DNA of 22,598 bases, from the NCBI GenBank assembly GCA_963814985.1, contig CAWFFV010000065.1, forward strand, positions 1-22,598, written 5' to 3'. The translations under genes were made by a program, and so were the position numbers. Under the pieces are notes generated by a model, which was not told the origin of the DNA, searched no databases, and worked only from the letters and a program-made list of their open reading frames with translations. Source of the stretch: CAWFFV01 sp963814985 (GTDB taxonomy: Bacteria; Chloroflexota; Ktedonobacteria; Ktedonobacterales; Ktedonobacteraceae). Each line of letters opens with the position of its first letter. The first letter of the stretch is position 1. Below, piece by piece: positions 7,334 to 17,110 of this stretch.

Positions 7334-8374
7334 ATGAAGGATAGGAAAACACCCGGAAACCAGCGTCAGCCACAGGCACCCGATCCTGCGAACCGGCGTC
7401 AGGACAGTTTGCCCTGGCGCTCATTGGAGCAGCAGGTGGTGCGTATGCAAAAGCAAATCTCTCAAGCCTCTCAGCGTGGGAACAAACAGGTCGTTCATGA
7501 CGTACAGCAGCGTCTGATGGAATTGGAAGCGGCCCGACTGCTGGCAGTTCGCCGGGTGACCGAGGAGAGCCAGGGTAAGAATACCGCAGGAGTTGATGGG
7601 GTGAAATCTCTGACGTCCAAAGAGCGGCTTGCCATGGCTTCCACCATTCACCCCAGGAACTGGAAACACCAGCCTCCCATGCCGGTTCGGCGCGTGTGGG
7701 TTCCCAAGGCAGGGACAACAGAACGACGCCCGCTTGCTATCCTGCCGATGATCGACCGTTGTAAGCAGGCACTGGTGAAACTGGCACTCGAACCGGAATG
7801 GGAGGTGCGATTTGAACCGCATAGTTATGGCTTTCGTCCCGGTCGTAGCACACATGATGCGATAGCGGCTATTCTGGTGGCGATTGAGCGCCATCCCAGC
7901 TTTGTGTTCGATGCCGATATTGAAAAAGCGTTCGATGAGATCGACCAGACCGTGATCCTGGAGAAGCTGCAAACCTTTCCTGCGCTCAGACAGGCCATCG
8001 ATGCATGGCTTAAAGCGGGCGTGATGGATGGCAACGACCACTTCTCCAGCGAAAGAGGGATAGCTCAGGGCAGTGTACTCTCGCCTCTGCTTATGAATAT
8101 TGCGTTGCATGGAATGGAAGCAGTAGTCACAGAAGACACTGACGGGGGTCGTACCAGGGAACAGCCGCTTCTGGTGCGCTTTGCGGATGATTTTGCAATT
8201 GTGCATCCTGATCTCAAGACACTGCAACGGGCAGTCAGGCGCGTCAACGACTGGTTAGCGCAGATGGGATTACGTCTCCATGATGACAAAACACGCTTCA
8301 CGCATACGCTGATGCCCTATCAAGGACAGGTCGGTTTTGATTTCTTGAGTTTTAAGCAATATGCCGCCCTGTAA
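7334..8374 (+). CDS. Group II intron-type reverse transcriptase, C-terminally truncated
   Basis: About 346 residues. The RT palm is intact: GKNTAGVDGV, RRVWVPKAGTTERRPLAIL, HSYGFRPGRSTHDAI, motif A FDADIEKAFDEID, AQGSVLSPLLMNI (in place of the common PQG), and VRFADDFAIV with the two catalytic Asp. The protein stops right after VGFDFLSFKQY, where intron-encoded proteins normally continue into the maturase X domain and often an HNH nuclease. I chose the ATG at 7334. In-frame TTG and GTG codons lie slightly upstream, and none has a strong ribosome site. Only about 50 bases separate it from the JAB-E1 stop, so there is no room for a group II ribozyme upstream and I see no domain V. It is probably a remnant, but its palm could still be active. 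Confidence 0.85.
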   Translation: MKDRKTPGNQRQPQAPDPANRRQDSLPWRSLEQQVVRMQKQISQASQRGNKQVVHDVQQRLMELEAARLLAVRRVTEESQGKNTAGVDGVKSLTSKERLAMASTIHPRNWKHQPPMPVRRVWVPKAGTTERRPLAILPMIDRCKQALVKLALEPEWEVRFEPHSYGFRPGRSTHDAIAAILVAIERHPSFVFDADIEKAFDEIDQTVILEKLQTFPALRQAIDAWLKAGVMDGNDHFSSERGIAQGSVLSPLLMNIALHGMEAVVTEDTDGGRTREQPLLVRFADDFAIVHPDLKTLQRAVRRVNDWLAQMGLRLHDDKTRFTHTLMPYQGQVGFDFLSFKQYAAL

Positions 8375-8480
8375 TGGGACGGAGAGAGGAGGAAATTCCC
8401 CTCACGCGAAAGCGGGCAGACTTCCATCGAGGTCTTTCATCACGAGAAAACTTGGCAAAACGATTAAGGAGGCAAAGCAG

Positions 8481-9858
8481 ATGACGACAGAAATACCTGA
8501 GGCTATCGCTTCGGGACTCCTCTGTTGGTGCAGCTTCTCACGAAGCAGAAAACTGGCATTCCATTAACTGGCAGTCAGCTCACTGCAACGTGCTTCGGCT
8601 CCAAGCCCGTATCGTGAAGGCGACACAGGAAAAGAAGTGGGGCAAGGTCAAAGCCTTGCAACGCTTGTTAACCCACCGTACAGCGGGAAGGTTCTTGCCG
8701 TGAAGCGGGTGACGGAAAATCAAGGGAAACGGACCCCTGGGGTAGATGGGAAAACCTGGAAGACCCGCGGAAGAGAAAGCAGCGGCCATCCAGATGCTAC
8801 GGCAGAGAGGGTATCAACCCAAACCGCTTCGTCGCATCTATATACCCAAAAGCAATGGCAAAAAGCGCCCACTCTCGATTCCTGCATACTAAGTGTAGAG
8901 CCATGCAGGCTCTTTATCTGCTCGCTCTCGACCCTGTCGCTGAAACGACAGCGGATCCGAATTCTTACGGATTTAGGAAAGAACGATCACCAGCAGATGC
9001 AATAGAACAATGCTTCAAAGCGCTAGGGGAAAACGCGATCTCCCCAATGGATACTTGAAGGGGACATAAAAGCGTGCTTCGATCAAATTTCGCATTCATG
9101 GCTCTTAGCCCATATTCCTATGGAAAAGAGTATCTTGAGAAAGTGGCTCAAAGCGGGATTCATCGACAAACACGTCTTGTATCCAATACAAGAGGGAACC
9201 CCGCAAGGGGGTATATGCTCCCCTGTCATTGCGAATTTAACACTTGACGGCTTAGAACGGCAACTCTCGGAGCGCTACCCGAAGCCGAAAACCGGTTACA
9301 ATGCGAAGAGTCAATTTTGTGAGATTTGCCGACGACTTCATTGTCACAGGCATCTCGAAAGAACTGCTCAGTATTCACCAGGAGCTAAGAGAGCAAAATT
9401 CCAGAGGGAAGAGTGAACCGGAGCACTCATCAGAGAGCAAGACCGTCAACACTTCAGGTCTGCGCTGGCTTGCCCCGCAGATGCACCCATCAGGGGTGAA
9501 GACAGTTGTTAGCCCCAGCCAGGAAGCGAGCAAACGTCATATAGCTGCTATTGAGCAAAGATTACAGCAGTTGCAGGCAGCCCCACAAGCGCAGGTCATT
9601 GCGGAACTCAATGCGCTGATTGTGGGATGGGCGGCCTACTACAACGGAGTCATCCCGGCTGCAACGATGAGCCAGTACGATGATCTGATGGAGCAGCGGC
9701 TCATAAACTGGGCTGGCAAGTGTCATCCTGGCAAAGCACGTGACTGGCTCCTCACCCGCTACTGGCATCGCGTCGGAGGAGAGCAGAGAAGGGTCTTTGC
9801 TACCTCGGATGGGGTTCAACTGCGCACATACCAGCAAACGAGTATCTTGAGAGGATAA
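8481..9858 (+). pseudogene. Second group II intron-type RT/maturase, multiply frameshifted
   Basis: Starts at the ATG 8481 after AAGGAGG. Fragments in changing frames include RFLAVKRVTENQGKRTPGVDG-like sequence, QMLRQRGYQPKPLRRIYIPK, DPNSYGFRKERSPADAI, the GTPQGGICSPVIANLTLDGL region, VRFADDFIVTGISKELL, and a maturase X domain (ELNALIVGWAAYYNGVIPAA, then LINWAGKCHPGKARDWLLTR). The last 185 codons (9301-9855) are open. At least five frame changes are needed. The palm sequence differs clearly from the RT at 7334, so this is a different intron family. The X-domain tail could instead belong to the first RT if this copy was inserted into it. It ends 32 bases before cas4. Confidence 0.8.
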
Positions 9859-9890
9859 ATGTACAAAAGGTAGGACCAGGAAGGTGAGTC

Positions 9891-10508
9891 ATGATTGATA
9901 CATCTCATGTGGGGATGATTCCGATCTCCTCGCTCAATGCGCTGGAATATTGTCCACGGAAGTTTTACTATCAGTTTGTGCAGGGGGAAACGCTGATCAA
10001 CGAATTTGTGTTGGAAGGAACGCTTGCCCATCAGCAGGTGCATCAACCAGGGACACACACAACGGCAGAAGGGGAGATGCAGATCACGCAATTATACCTC
10101 GCCAGTGAAACCTTACACCTTTCTGGTTTTGCTGATGTTGTGGAAGAGCGGTCGGGTGTACTTGTTCCGGTAGAATACAAGCATGGACAACAGGGCCAGT
10201 GGCTCAACGATCATATCCAGCTCTGTGCACAGGCGCTGTGCCTGGAAGAAAGGCAGCCAGGTAAACCGCCCATTCCTTCTGGCTATATCTTCTACATTGG
10301 TTCGCAACGGCGAGTCCCAGTCCACTTTACGCAGCAGTTGCGGGCCAGAACGCGAGCAGCCATCGCGCAGGCATTACAAGTAGCAGTCCTTGAAACCCCT
10401 CCACCGCCGCTCTCAGGCAAGATGGTGGCGCGATGTCCCAATTGTAGCCTGTTACCCCTCTGCCTGCCAGATGAAGTGCGGTTGCTGCAATCTCAAAAAA
10501 GAAAATGA
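9891..10508 (+). CDS. cas4: CRISPR-associated Cas4 exonuclease
   Basis: A 205-residue protein with the Cas4 layout: Cys21 in LEYCPRKFYY, His47, the RecB-like nuclease motifs GFADVVE (Asp82) and PVEYKHG (Glu95, Lys97), QLCAQALCLEE (Gln110), and the C-terminal cluster RCPNCSLLPLC (Cys182, 185, 191). With Cys21 these make the four Fe-S ligands. Cas4 trims prespacers and selects PAM during spacer acquisition with Cas1-Cas2. The ATG at 9891 has AGGAAGGTG upstream. It is the only intact gene of the adaptation operon as read, and cas1 follows 48 bases later. Confidence 0.92.
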   Translation: MIDTSHVGMIPISSLNALEYCPRKFYYQFVQGETLINEFVLEGTLAHQQVHQPGTHTTAEGEMQITQLYLASETLHLSGFADVVEERSGVLVPVEYKHGQQGQWLNDHIQLCAQALCLEERQPGKPPIPSGYIFYIGSQRRVPVHFTQQLRARTRAAIAQALQVAVLETPPPPLSGKMVARCPNCSLLPLCLPDEVRLLQSQKRK

Positions 10509-10556
10509 TCTGAATTTGCGGGCTTGTAAACCGCGCCACTACAAAGGAGCATTGCT

Positions 10557-11667
10557 ATGCCAACGCTTTACCTGACCGAAGAGTATGCTATTGTGCGTCG
10601 TGATAGCGAAGACTGCCTGCTGGTACAAATTCCTGAAAGGCGAGGAAAGGATGGTGCGACGCCTGTACCTGCTCGCAAGGAGCGCGTTCCACTGATCAAA
10701 ATCGATGAAGTGGTGGTGCTGGGTGAGGTGACCCTGACGGCCTCGGCTCTGCATTTGCTACTGGAACGCGACATCGAGATCACCTTTTTAGGACATTACG
10801 GCCAGTTTAAAGGCCGCCTCTCACCCTCATTTTCGAAGAATGCCATCTTGCGCATGGCACAATACCAGGCACATCAAGATATGACCAGACGCTGCGAACT
10901 GGCCCGCCGCTTCGTGATTGGCAAACTCTCCAATCAACGCCAGCGGTTACAGCGTTATAATCGTACGCGCCAGGATACCTGAGGTACGTAATCGGGCGAT
11001 CAAGCAACTTACTGATCTGACCACAGGTCTGGCAACTCTCCCAGTGCATCAACCACCTGGGATGAAGTTGTTAGCCAGCGGAGATCATCGCATTGAAGGC
11101 ACTGCGCTGGAAATCATCCTTGGTATGGAAGGGGCAGGCAGTGCAGCCTACTTTCGTTGTTTTGGGAAGCTACTATCTGACCAGAAACAGTGGCCTTTTC
11201 CAGGACGTGTCAAGCGGCCACCGACTGACCCGGTGAATTCCTTGCTCAGCTTTGGCTATTCACTGCTCACGAACAAAATTGCCAGCGCGGTGCAGCTCGT
11301 TGGTTTCGATCACTTTGTTGGCTATTGCACAGTACCTTTTATGGTAGGCCGGCTTTAGCATTGATATTATGGAAGAATTTCGACCCATCATTGTGGATTT
11401 GGTCGTGGTGGACATGCTGAATAATCATATGCTAGACTCCCGCTGATTTCGTCGTCGAACTGGGAGCATATCGGCTTAAGGAGAACGGCGCAACATGTTT
11501 TTCACGAAATTTGAAGAGCGGTTGAACGAAGAGGTGAGCATCCGATTTTTGGCTATAAAACGACCTATCGGCGCTGTCTCGAATTGCAAGCGCGACTGCT
11601 GGGAAAAGTGTTGACAGGAGAAATTGACGAGTATCCGCCGTTGCTCGTCCAGGTAAGGAAGCAATGA
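10557..11667 (+). pseudogene. cas1: CRISPR integrase Cas1, frameshifted as read
   Basis: The ATG at 10557 follows AAAGGAG. The first frame gives MPTLYLTEEYAIVRR, IDEVVVLGEVTLTASALHLL and ITFLGHYGQFKGRL up to a stop at 10982. A second frame continues EVRNRAIKQLTD, then EIILGMEGAGSAAYF with the first metal-binding Glu, and GFDHFVGY. A third gives DIMEEFRPIIVDLVVVDMLN, and the tail YKTTYRRCLELQARLLGKVL ends at 11667. Adding one T near 11325 and one G near 11363 restores VGYLHSTFYGRPALALDIMEEF, including the conserved His and Asp. The protein would be about 370 residues. The stop overlaps the cas2 start by four bases (ATGA), a normal operon arrangement. It is either a decayed gene or an intact gene with consensus errors. 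Confidence 0.88.
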
Positions 11668-11971
11668 AAACTCAAGCCAGGATCAAGAATAAAGCGATCA
11701 CATGTTATGTGATTGCCTATGATATTCCCAATGACAAGAGGCGCAAAAAATCCACAAAGTGCTGCTGGGACATGGCAAGTGGACGCAATACTCACTTTTT
11801 GAATGCTTCCTAAGTCGGAAGGACCTCATCCTGTTACAAACCAAGCTCGCCGAACATCTGGTGGCAAGGGAGGACAGTGTACGCTTCTATCCCCTGTGTG
11901 CCAATTGTGTGAGTAAAGTAGAGACGGTAGGTGGCCCATTGCCCAGCGATGATCAGCTCTATATCATATAA
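11664..11971 (+). pseudogene. cas2: CRISPR adaptation protein Cas2, one frameshift as read
   Basis: The frame from the ATG at 11664 reads MKTQARIKNKAITCYVIAYD then IPNDKRRKK, which contains the ferredoxin-fold first strand with the conserved Asp of Cas2. It then derails. The next frame continues KVLLGHGKWTQYSLFECFLS, then VRFYPLCANCVSKVETVG to the stop at 11971. One more A in the run at 11745-11750 gives RRKKIHKVLLGHGKWTQYS and a complete protein of about 102 residues. Cas2 forms the core of the Cas1-Cas2 spacer integrase. The stop overlaps an AT-rich inverted repeat at the start of the leader. Confidence 0.88.
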
Positions 11972-12173
11972 AATGATATACAATGATACATTTGGCGCGA
12001 GGCGCAGCGATGAGATCGTTGAGCGTAGCCTCGCGCTCGGCTCTACAAGCGGATGGAAGGCAAAGGTGATAAGAAAGCTCTTATGTATTTACTCAAACAC
12101 AGGTTCTTTTTTGTGGAGCCTCGCGGAAACACTTGCCTGGAACGGCTCCCCATGCTATACTATGAGGGTAGGA
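11972..12173 (+). promoter_or_regulatory. CRISPR leader
   Basis: A gene-free 202-base stretch between cas2 and the first repeat. It starts with an AT-rich inverted repeat TATATCAT/ATGATATA (11960-11967 and 11973-11980, beginning inside the end of cas2). A 9-bp inverted repeat follows, GCGCGAGGC (11995-12003) with GCCTCGCGC (12028-12036). The opposite end of the array holds the degenerate repeats, which supports this side as the leader. Confidence 0.75.
12133..12161 (+). promoter_or_regulatory. Probable CRISPR array promoter
   Basis: TTGCCT (12133-12138), 17 bases, TATACT (12156-12161): four of six and five of six matches to the sigma70 boxes. The -10 ends 12 bases before the first repeat, so pre-crRNA would start at or just before repeat 1 and read on the plus strand. 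Confidence 0.65.
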
Positions 12174-13805
12174 GGCTAAATGGTGAGGGGAACCTGTTGA
12201 GGATTGAAACAGCAAGATACCGATGCTTGGCAGCCAAGACCGTAATCAAGGCTAAATGGTGAGGGGAACCTGTTAAGGATTGAAACCTGTCATAAATGCG
12301 TGTGTTAGCAAGGGATTGTTCAAGGCTAAATGGTGAGGGGAGCCTGTTGAGGATTGAAACTGACCATTGCTCAGCCGAATCGCGGTTGGTGCCAGGGCTA
12401 AATGGTGAGGGGAACCTGTTGAGGATTGAAACACAGTTCACAAAAGCGATCATTGCGGGGTATTTGCTGGCTAAATGGTGAGGGGAACCTGTTGAGGATT
12501 GAAACTAAGAAGTCAGGACATGAGGCAAGACATCGTAGTAGGCTAAATGGTGAGGGGAACCTGTTGAGGATTGAAACTGCATCCACTGTTTAGATCTTGT
12601 AGCTTACGGGGCTAAATGGTTGGGGAACCTGTTAAGGATTGAAACTTATTGCTTGTGCATTGCAGCAGCAAGATCGTCTCCATCGGCTAAATGGTGAGGG
12701 GAACCTGTTAAGGATTGAAACACCAGAATGATTAACGCTACTAACGAGTATTAGGGTCAAGGCTAAATGGTGAGGGGAACCTGTTGAGGATTGAAACAAA
12801 CGAAGAACCATCATCACTAGATGCACCTATCGGTGGCTAAATGGTGAGGGGAACCTGTTGAGGATTGAAACACTTATGGTAAGAGTGCGATCAGCACATA
12901 TCGGCAGGCTAAATGGTGAGGGAGCCTGTTGAGGATTGAAACCCCATCAAGATCAAAACAACAAAGGCTGGTATGAGTGGCTAAATGGTAGGGGACCTGT
13001 TAAGGATTGAAACTCTAGTTAGTCATAGCACCCGTATAGTTCACCTAGGCTAAATGGTAGGGGAACCTGTTAAGGATTGAAACTCCAAGAAAGCGTGGAT
13101 TCCTCTGTCGAGTGTACAAGGCTAAATGGTGAGGGGAACCTGTTAAGGATTGAAACAACCTTGCCTTCCGAGCTCGGGGATCTCTACTATTTAGGGCTAA
13201 ATGGTGAGGGGAACCTGTTAAGGATTGAAACAAGAACCTATTATAGGCCAACGTAGCAGGATCCTTGGCTAAATGGTAGGGGAACCTGTTGAGGATTGAA
13301 ACTTACCGCATTAAGGCGAACCGAACCGACGACCAAGGGCTAAATGGTGAGGGGAACCTGTTGAGGATTGAAACGGTAGACCAACGTCTCCAAGTGGGCA
13401 TGATGCACCTCGGCTAAATGGTGAGGGGAACCTGTTGAGGATTGAAACCAAGAGTAGGGTGAGGCTTGGGTGAAACGTGAGTTGGCGGCTAAATGGTGAG
13501 GGGAACCTGTTGAGGATTGAAACGTTACTTCGCCTTCCCATTCGACATCTTGTACTAAGGTGGCTAAATGGTGAGGGGAACCTGTTGAGGATTGAAACCC
13601 TAGTAGAACCGCAGCGTATGCAGTCCATTTCGCGGCTAAATGGTGAGGGGAACCTGTTGAGGATTGAAACCAGGTATACGCTCTAAATAACTAGTAGTTT
13701 TTTTCGGCTAAATGGTGGGGGAAACCTGTTGAGGATTGAAACATCTTGCGCGGCGGCGTAAGTGGTTGTGGTTTCCTCAGGCTAAATGGTGAGGGGAACC
13801 TGTTG

Positions 13806-14090
13806 GAGGGTCGAAAGTAATTCATTTGTCAAAATCGCTCTAAAATGGAATGCTTTCCTTAGAGAGAAAACTCGGAGATATGGTCGAATTTTATGCCGTG
13901 AGGAGCCTGAAAACAGAAGGAAACAAGATGCTCTTTGTTACAGATGAGCTATTGCTCCCAATGTGAGAGGCGAGGATGAGAGAGTAAAAATGGCCTTTGT
14001 GTCTAAAAATGCTCTTTTGCTCAAATGCGATCAAAATATTTCGACTGCGAGATAATAGAGCCATCTACAAATGAATTACTTTCGACCCTC
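13806..14090. mobile_element. MITE-like element 1 inside a CRISPR repeat
   Basis: A 285-bp insertion with perfect 24-bp terminal inverted repeats (13806-13829, starting GAGGGTCGAAAGTAATTC; 14067-14090 is its exact reverse complement). It is flanked by a 6-bp target duplication CTGTTG (13800-13805 and 14091-14096), and the two repeat halves rejoin cleanly across it. It carries no coding frame I can support, so it would need a transposase in trans. Confidence 0.9.
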
Positions 14091-15577
14091 CTGTTGAGGA
14101 TTGAAACCCGTTCCCAACTTTAGGATTATATGATACTGAGCGAGGCTAAATGGTGAGGGGAACCTGTTGAGGATTGAAACTGTTTGCTCCAAACTTTACT
14201 ATCCGTCATCTTCTGGTGGCTAAATGGTGAGGGGAACCTGTTGAGGATTGAAACAAGGAACGCTTGCAGATGACAGTTCATCATCAACTTCAGGCTAAAT
14301 GGTGAGGGGAACCTGTTGAGGATTGAAACAAGTGAACTATCTTAACTAGCCCATATCCATCAAAACAGGCTAAATGGTGAGGGGAACCTGTTGAGGATTG
14401 AAACGGATTTAATGCACTTAGTAGTTTATTATAATCTGAGAGGCTAAATGGTGAGGGGAACCTGTTGAGGATTGAAACACTGAAGACAGAGTATGCGTGA
14501 TATGAGAATGCAATGGCTAAATGGTGAGGGGAACCTGTTGAGGATTGAAACAAACCGACAAGCATATTGAACCGGCTCTTTTGTTGGGCTAAATGGTGAG
14601 GGGAACCTGTTGAGGATTGAAACTGTTTCCCACAGCAACTGCAAAGTTGACTAATTTTGGGGCTAAATGGTGAGGGGAACCTGTTGAGGATTGAAACTTT
14701 TGTTTGGCACTGCACTGGTAAGCACCCCTGCATCGGCTAAATGGTGAGGGGAACCTGTTGAGGATTGAAACGCAATAGTTAATGAATTCCAGGCATGGTT
14801 TTTTGCCTGGCTAAATGGTGAGGGGAACCTGTTGAGGATTGAAACGTGCAATGAACCACACCATCCAAGCCCCAAAACCAAGTGGCTAAATGGTGAGGGG
14901 AACCTGTTGAGGATTGAAACCATCCGGGCTCCATGTCAAGGTTGCCCCATTAACGGGGCTAAATGGTGAGGGGAACCTGTTGAGGATTGAAACCCAGAAC
15001 CACCAAAACCAACACCACCAAAATCGGATCGGCTAAATGGTGAGGGGAACCTGTTGAGGATTGAAACTTGATAGACACGGGGCGGCGGCGCTTGCTCTGC
15101 AACCTGGGCTAAATGGTGAGGGAACCTGTTGAGGATTGAAACACAAGATCGCGCAGGCGATATGTGGTGGCGCTTGCCGGCTAAATGGTGAGGGGAACCT
15201 GTTGAGGATTGAAACGAGCACAGCCATTTATGTTTGCAAGCTGCTACACCTCGGCTAAATGGTGAGGGGAACCTGTTGAGGATTTAAACACAAACTTCCC
15301 TTTATGCCCACAGCTTGCGCACTGTGGCTAAATGGTGAGGGGAACCTGTTGAGGATTGAAACTACATATACAGGGGTGGTCTTTAACAAGCATACTGCAA
15401 GGGCAAAATGGTGAGGGGAACCTGTTGAGGATTGAAACTGCGTTTTCGTCAAACGGCCTTAAAAAGTAGAAACCAGGGGCAAAATGGTGAGGGGAACCTG
15501 TTGAGGATTGAAACTTTCGTTGTTACTTGCCAATGTCGTTCCTTTCTTTCGGCTAAATGGTGAGGGGAACCTGGTTG

Positions 15578-15825
15578 GAGGGGTGCAAGTAATTCATTTG
15601 TCGAGATTCCTTTATAATAGATTTTGCTGGCTTGTCTTCTAGAAAAGATCGCATTCGCACGAAAAAGCGCGAGAGCACTAAACATGGAGATCAAGGCTAA
15701 GCAACGGATTGTGTACAGATTGGTTCAGGAAGGCAGAAGAGGAGAGCAAAACGTTTCTTCTGCCAGGAAAGTGGGGTGTTTCGCTGGAAGACCATAAGTC
15801 GTTTGGCAATGAATTACTTGCAATC
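15578..15825. mobile_element. MITE-like element 2 inside the last CRISPR repeat
   Basis: A 248-bp insertion related to element 1. Its left end GAGGGGTGCAAGTAATTC differs from element 1 at three of the first 12 positions and then shares GTAATTCATTTGTC. Its right end is AATGAATTACTTGCAATC. It splits the terminal repeat after CCTG(G)TTG, and the right remnant CTGTTAAGGAT (15826-15836) is cut short. Inside, an ATG at 15684 opens MEIKAKQRIVYRLVQEGRRG, resembling the N-terminal helix-turn-helix of an IS481/IS3-type transposase. It therefore looks like an internally deleted insertion sequence. Confidence 0.75.
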
Positions 15826-15836
15826 CTGTTAAGGAT

Positions 15837-15934
15837 GCGCCGGCCGAGTGCGCTGCGGCGGCCGCCCTAGGTTCTTGTTCATAAGTCCTTGTTCAGGCAT
15901 TGTGTGGTATGCAGGAAAGTGCGGATGAACCATT
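15837..15934. other. Short GC-rich junction between array and integrase gene
   Basis: This starts with a GC-rich, partly palindromic stretch (GCGCCGGCCGAG, then CGGCGGCCGCC) directly after the truncated repeat. It abuts the 3' end of the integrase gene. It could be an attachment-site junction, but no partner copy is seen in the window. Confidence 0.3.
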
Positions 15935-17110
15935 CTATCGGGTACTTGCTACTTCACCATTTCTTTGATCCTCTATCAGATCATTTAATTTCTTCATAGC
16001 TTCCTGTTGCATGGTTGGCAGCACATGCGAATAGATATCCATCGTCATACTGATCTGGCTGTGTCCTAGTATCTCCTGAACTACCTTCGGATGAATACCA
16101 GCGCTTAACAGTAGTGTAGCAGAACTATGGCGCAAATCGTGAAAACGGATATCAGACAACTTCGCTTTTTGCAGTAACCCCTTTAGTTGGTCCAGAATAC
16201 ACGTGTTGGATTAAGATGAGTGCCAACAGAAGTACAAAACACGTAATTGTGGTCCTGCCATGCCGGACCAGCTTTCAGTTTTGCCTCTAATTGTCGGACA
16301 CGGTGTTGCTTTAATGCTTCAATTGCAAAGGGGGCAATGACTATACTACGTGGACTCTTTTTTGTCTTTGGCTCAGACTCCTCATATCCCTTGCCCTTCT
16401 CATCAGACATTTTACTTGGAATACGTGAAAGCGTACGGCGTATTTGCAGCGTGTTCGTTGAAAAATCGATGTCTTGCCATTTAAGACCCATTAACTCACC
16501 GCGCCTCATTCCAGTTGCAAGAGCAAGCTTAAAAAGGGCTTCCATATGGTGACCACGAGCAGCCTCTAGCAGTCGGTGAGCTTGCTCTGCCGTAAGTGGT
16601 TGCACTTCAAAACGTTCCCGACGTGGTGGAGTGACCAATTCGCACACATTGCGTGGAATCAGACTCCATTTTACTGCACAATCTAAGGCTTTGTGCAAGA
16701 GATTGTGAAAACTGGCAACAGTCGTAGACGAAAATCCCTCCTTTCTCTTCTTCGTATAAAATGCCTGTAGATGCTGCGCCGTCAATTTTTGCAATTGATG
16801 ACGCCCAAGCAGAGGCACGACATGAAGCCGTATGATCTCTTCATATCGCTCGTATGTTCTTGGCCGTATGCTCTCTTTGTGTGTATTCTCCAACCAATCG
16901 TTGAGAAACTGTGCCAAATCTGTTGTGGCGCAATTCTGAGAGTACCTTGTTGTTGCTCACTTCTCGCCTTTGACAGCTTCTCCTTTACTTCCTTCTGTGT
17001 TTTTCCATAAAAGACTTTCCGCTTTCCGTTCTCCAATGTGATACTGGCTACCCATTTACCATCCGATTTGCGATGGTAAATGGAACCCTTCTGTTTGCAC
17101 GCTTACCCAT
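15935..17110 (-). pseudogene. int: Tyrosine recombinase / phage-type integrase, three one-base frameshifts as read
   Basis: The ATG at 17110 follows AAGGAG. Restored in order, the protein has an N-terminal arm-binding domain (KGSIYHRKSDGKWVAS, LENGKRKVFYGKTQKEVKEK), a SAM-like core-binding domain (LAQFLNDWLENT, RPRTYERYEEIIRLHV) and the catalytic domain. Catalytic motifs visible are ATGMRRGELMGLKW (first Arg), HDLRHSSATLLLSAG (His and second Arg), GHSQISMTMDIYSHV (second His and the Tyr nucleophile). The length would be about 391 residues, normal for a Tn916/phage-type integrase. Three breaks at about 17098 (GC for GGC), 16918 (A for AA) and 16195 (TT for TTT) are each repaired by one base. 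It is the last gene of a minus-strand block with parM-like, parR-like and excisionase-like genes. Confidence 0.9.

Larger units (their letters stand above)
12174..15836 (+). CRISPR. CRISPR array, 43 repeats (two interrupted by insertions), 42 spacers
   Basis: The repeat is 37 bases, starting GGCTAAATGGTGAGGGG and ending GAGGATTGAAAC. Spacers are about 35-40 bases and all look different. Complete repeats start at 12174, 12250, 12324, 12396, 12469, 12541 and so on to 15402 and 15478. The repeat starting at 13780 is split by an element at 13806-14090, and the last, at 15551, by another at 15578-15825. The ATTGAAAC end matches the usual 5' handle of type I/III crRNAs, giving transcription from the cas side on the plus strand. 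Some repeats in the leader half read TGTTAAGG instead of TGTTGAGG. Terminal decay (TTTAAAC at 15253; GGCAAAATGG at 15402 and 15478) marks the distal end. Repeats at 12610, 12907, 12979, 13048, 13267 and 15107 are one or two bases short. No interference genes are in view, so the subtype cannot be set. Confidence 0.98.

Noticed and set aside
7421..8227. A 268-codon open frame on the minus strand
   Set aside because: It is antisense to the clear RT gene, has no recognisable motif, and is a by-product of RT codon use.
12160..15452. Many short frames on both strands with the recurring peptides VSILNRFPSPFS and FQSSTGSPHHLA
   Set aside because: They are translations of the CRISPR repeat, not genes.
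15837..15870. GC-rich palindromic stretch as an origin or att core
   Set aside because: No second copy or iterated sites in the window, so it is only noted as a junction.
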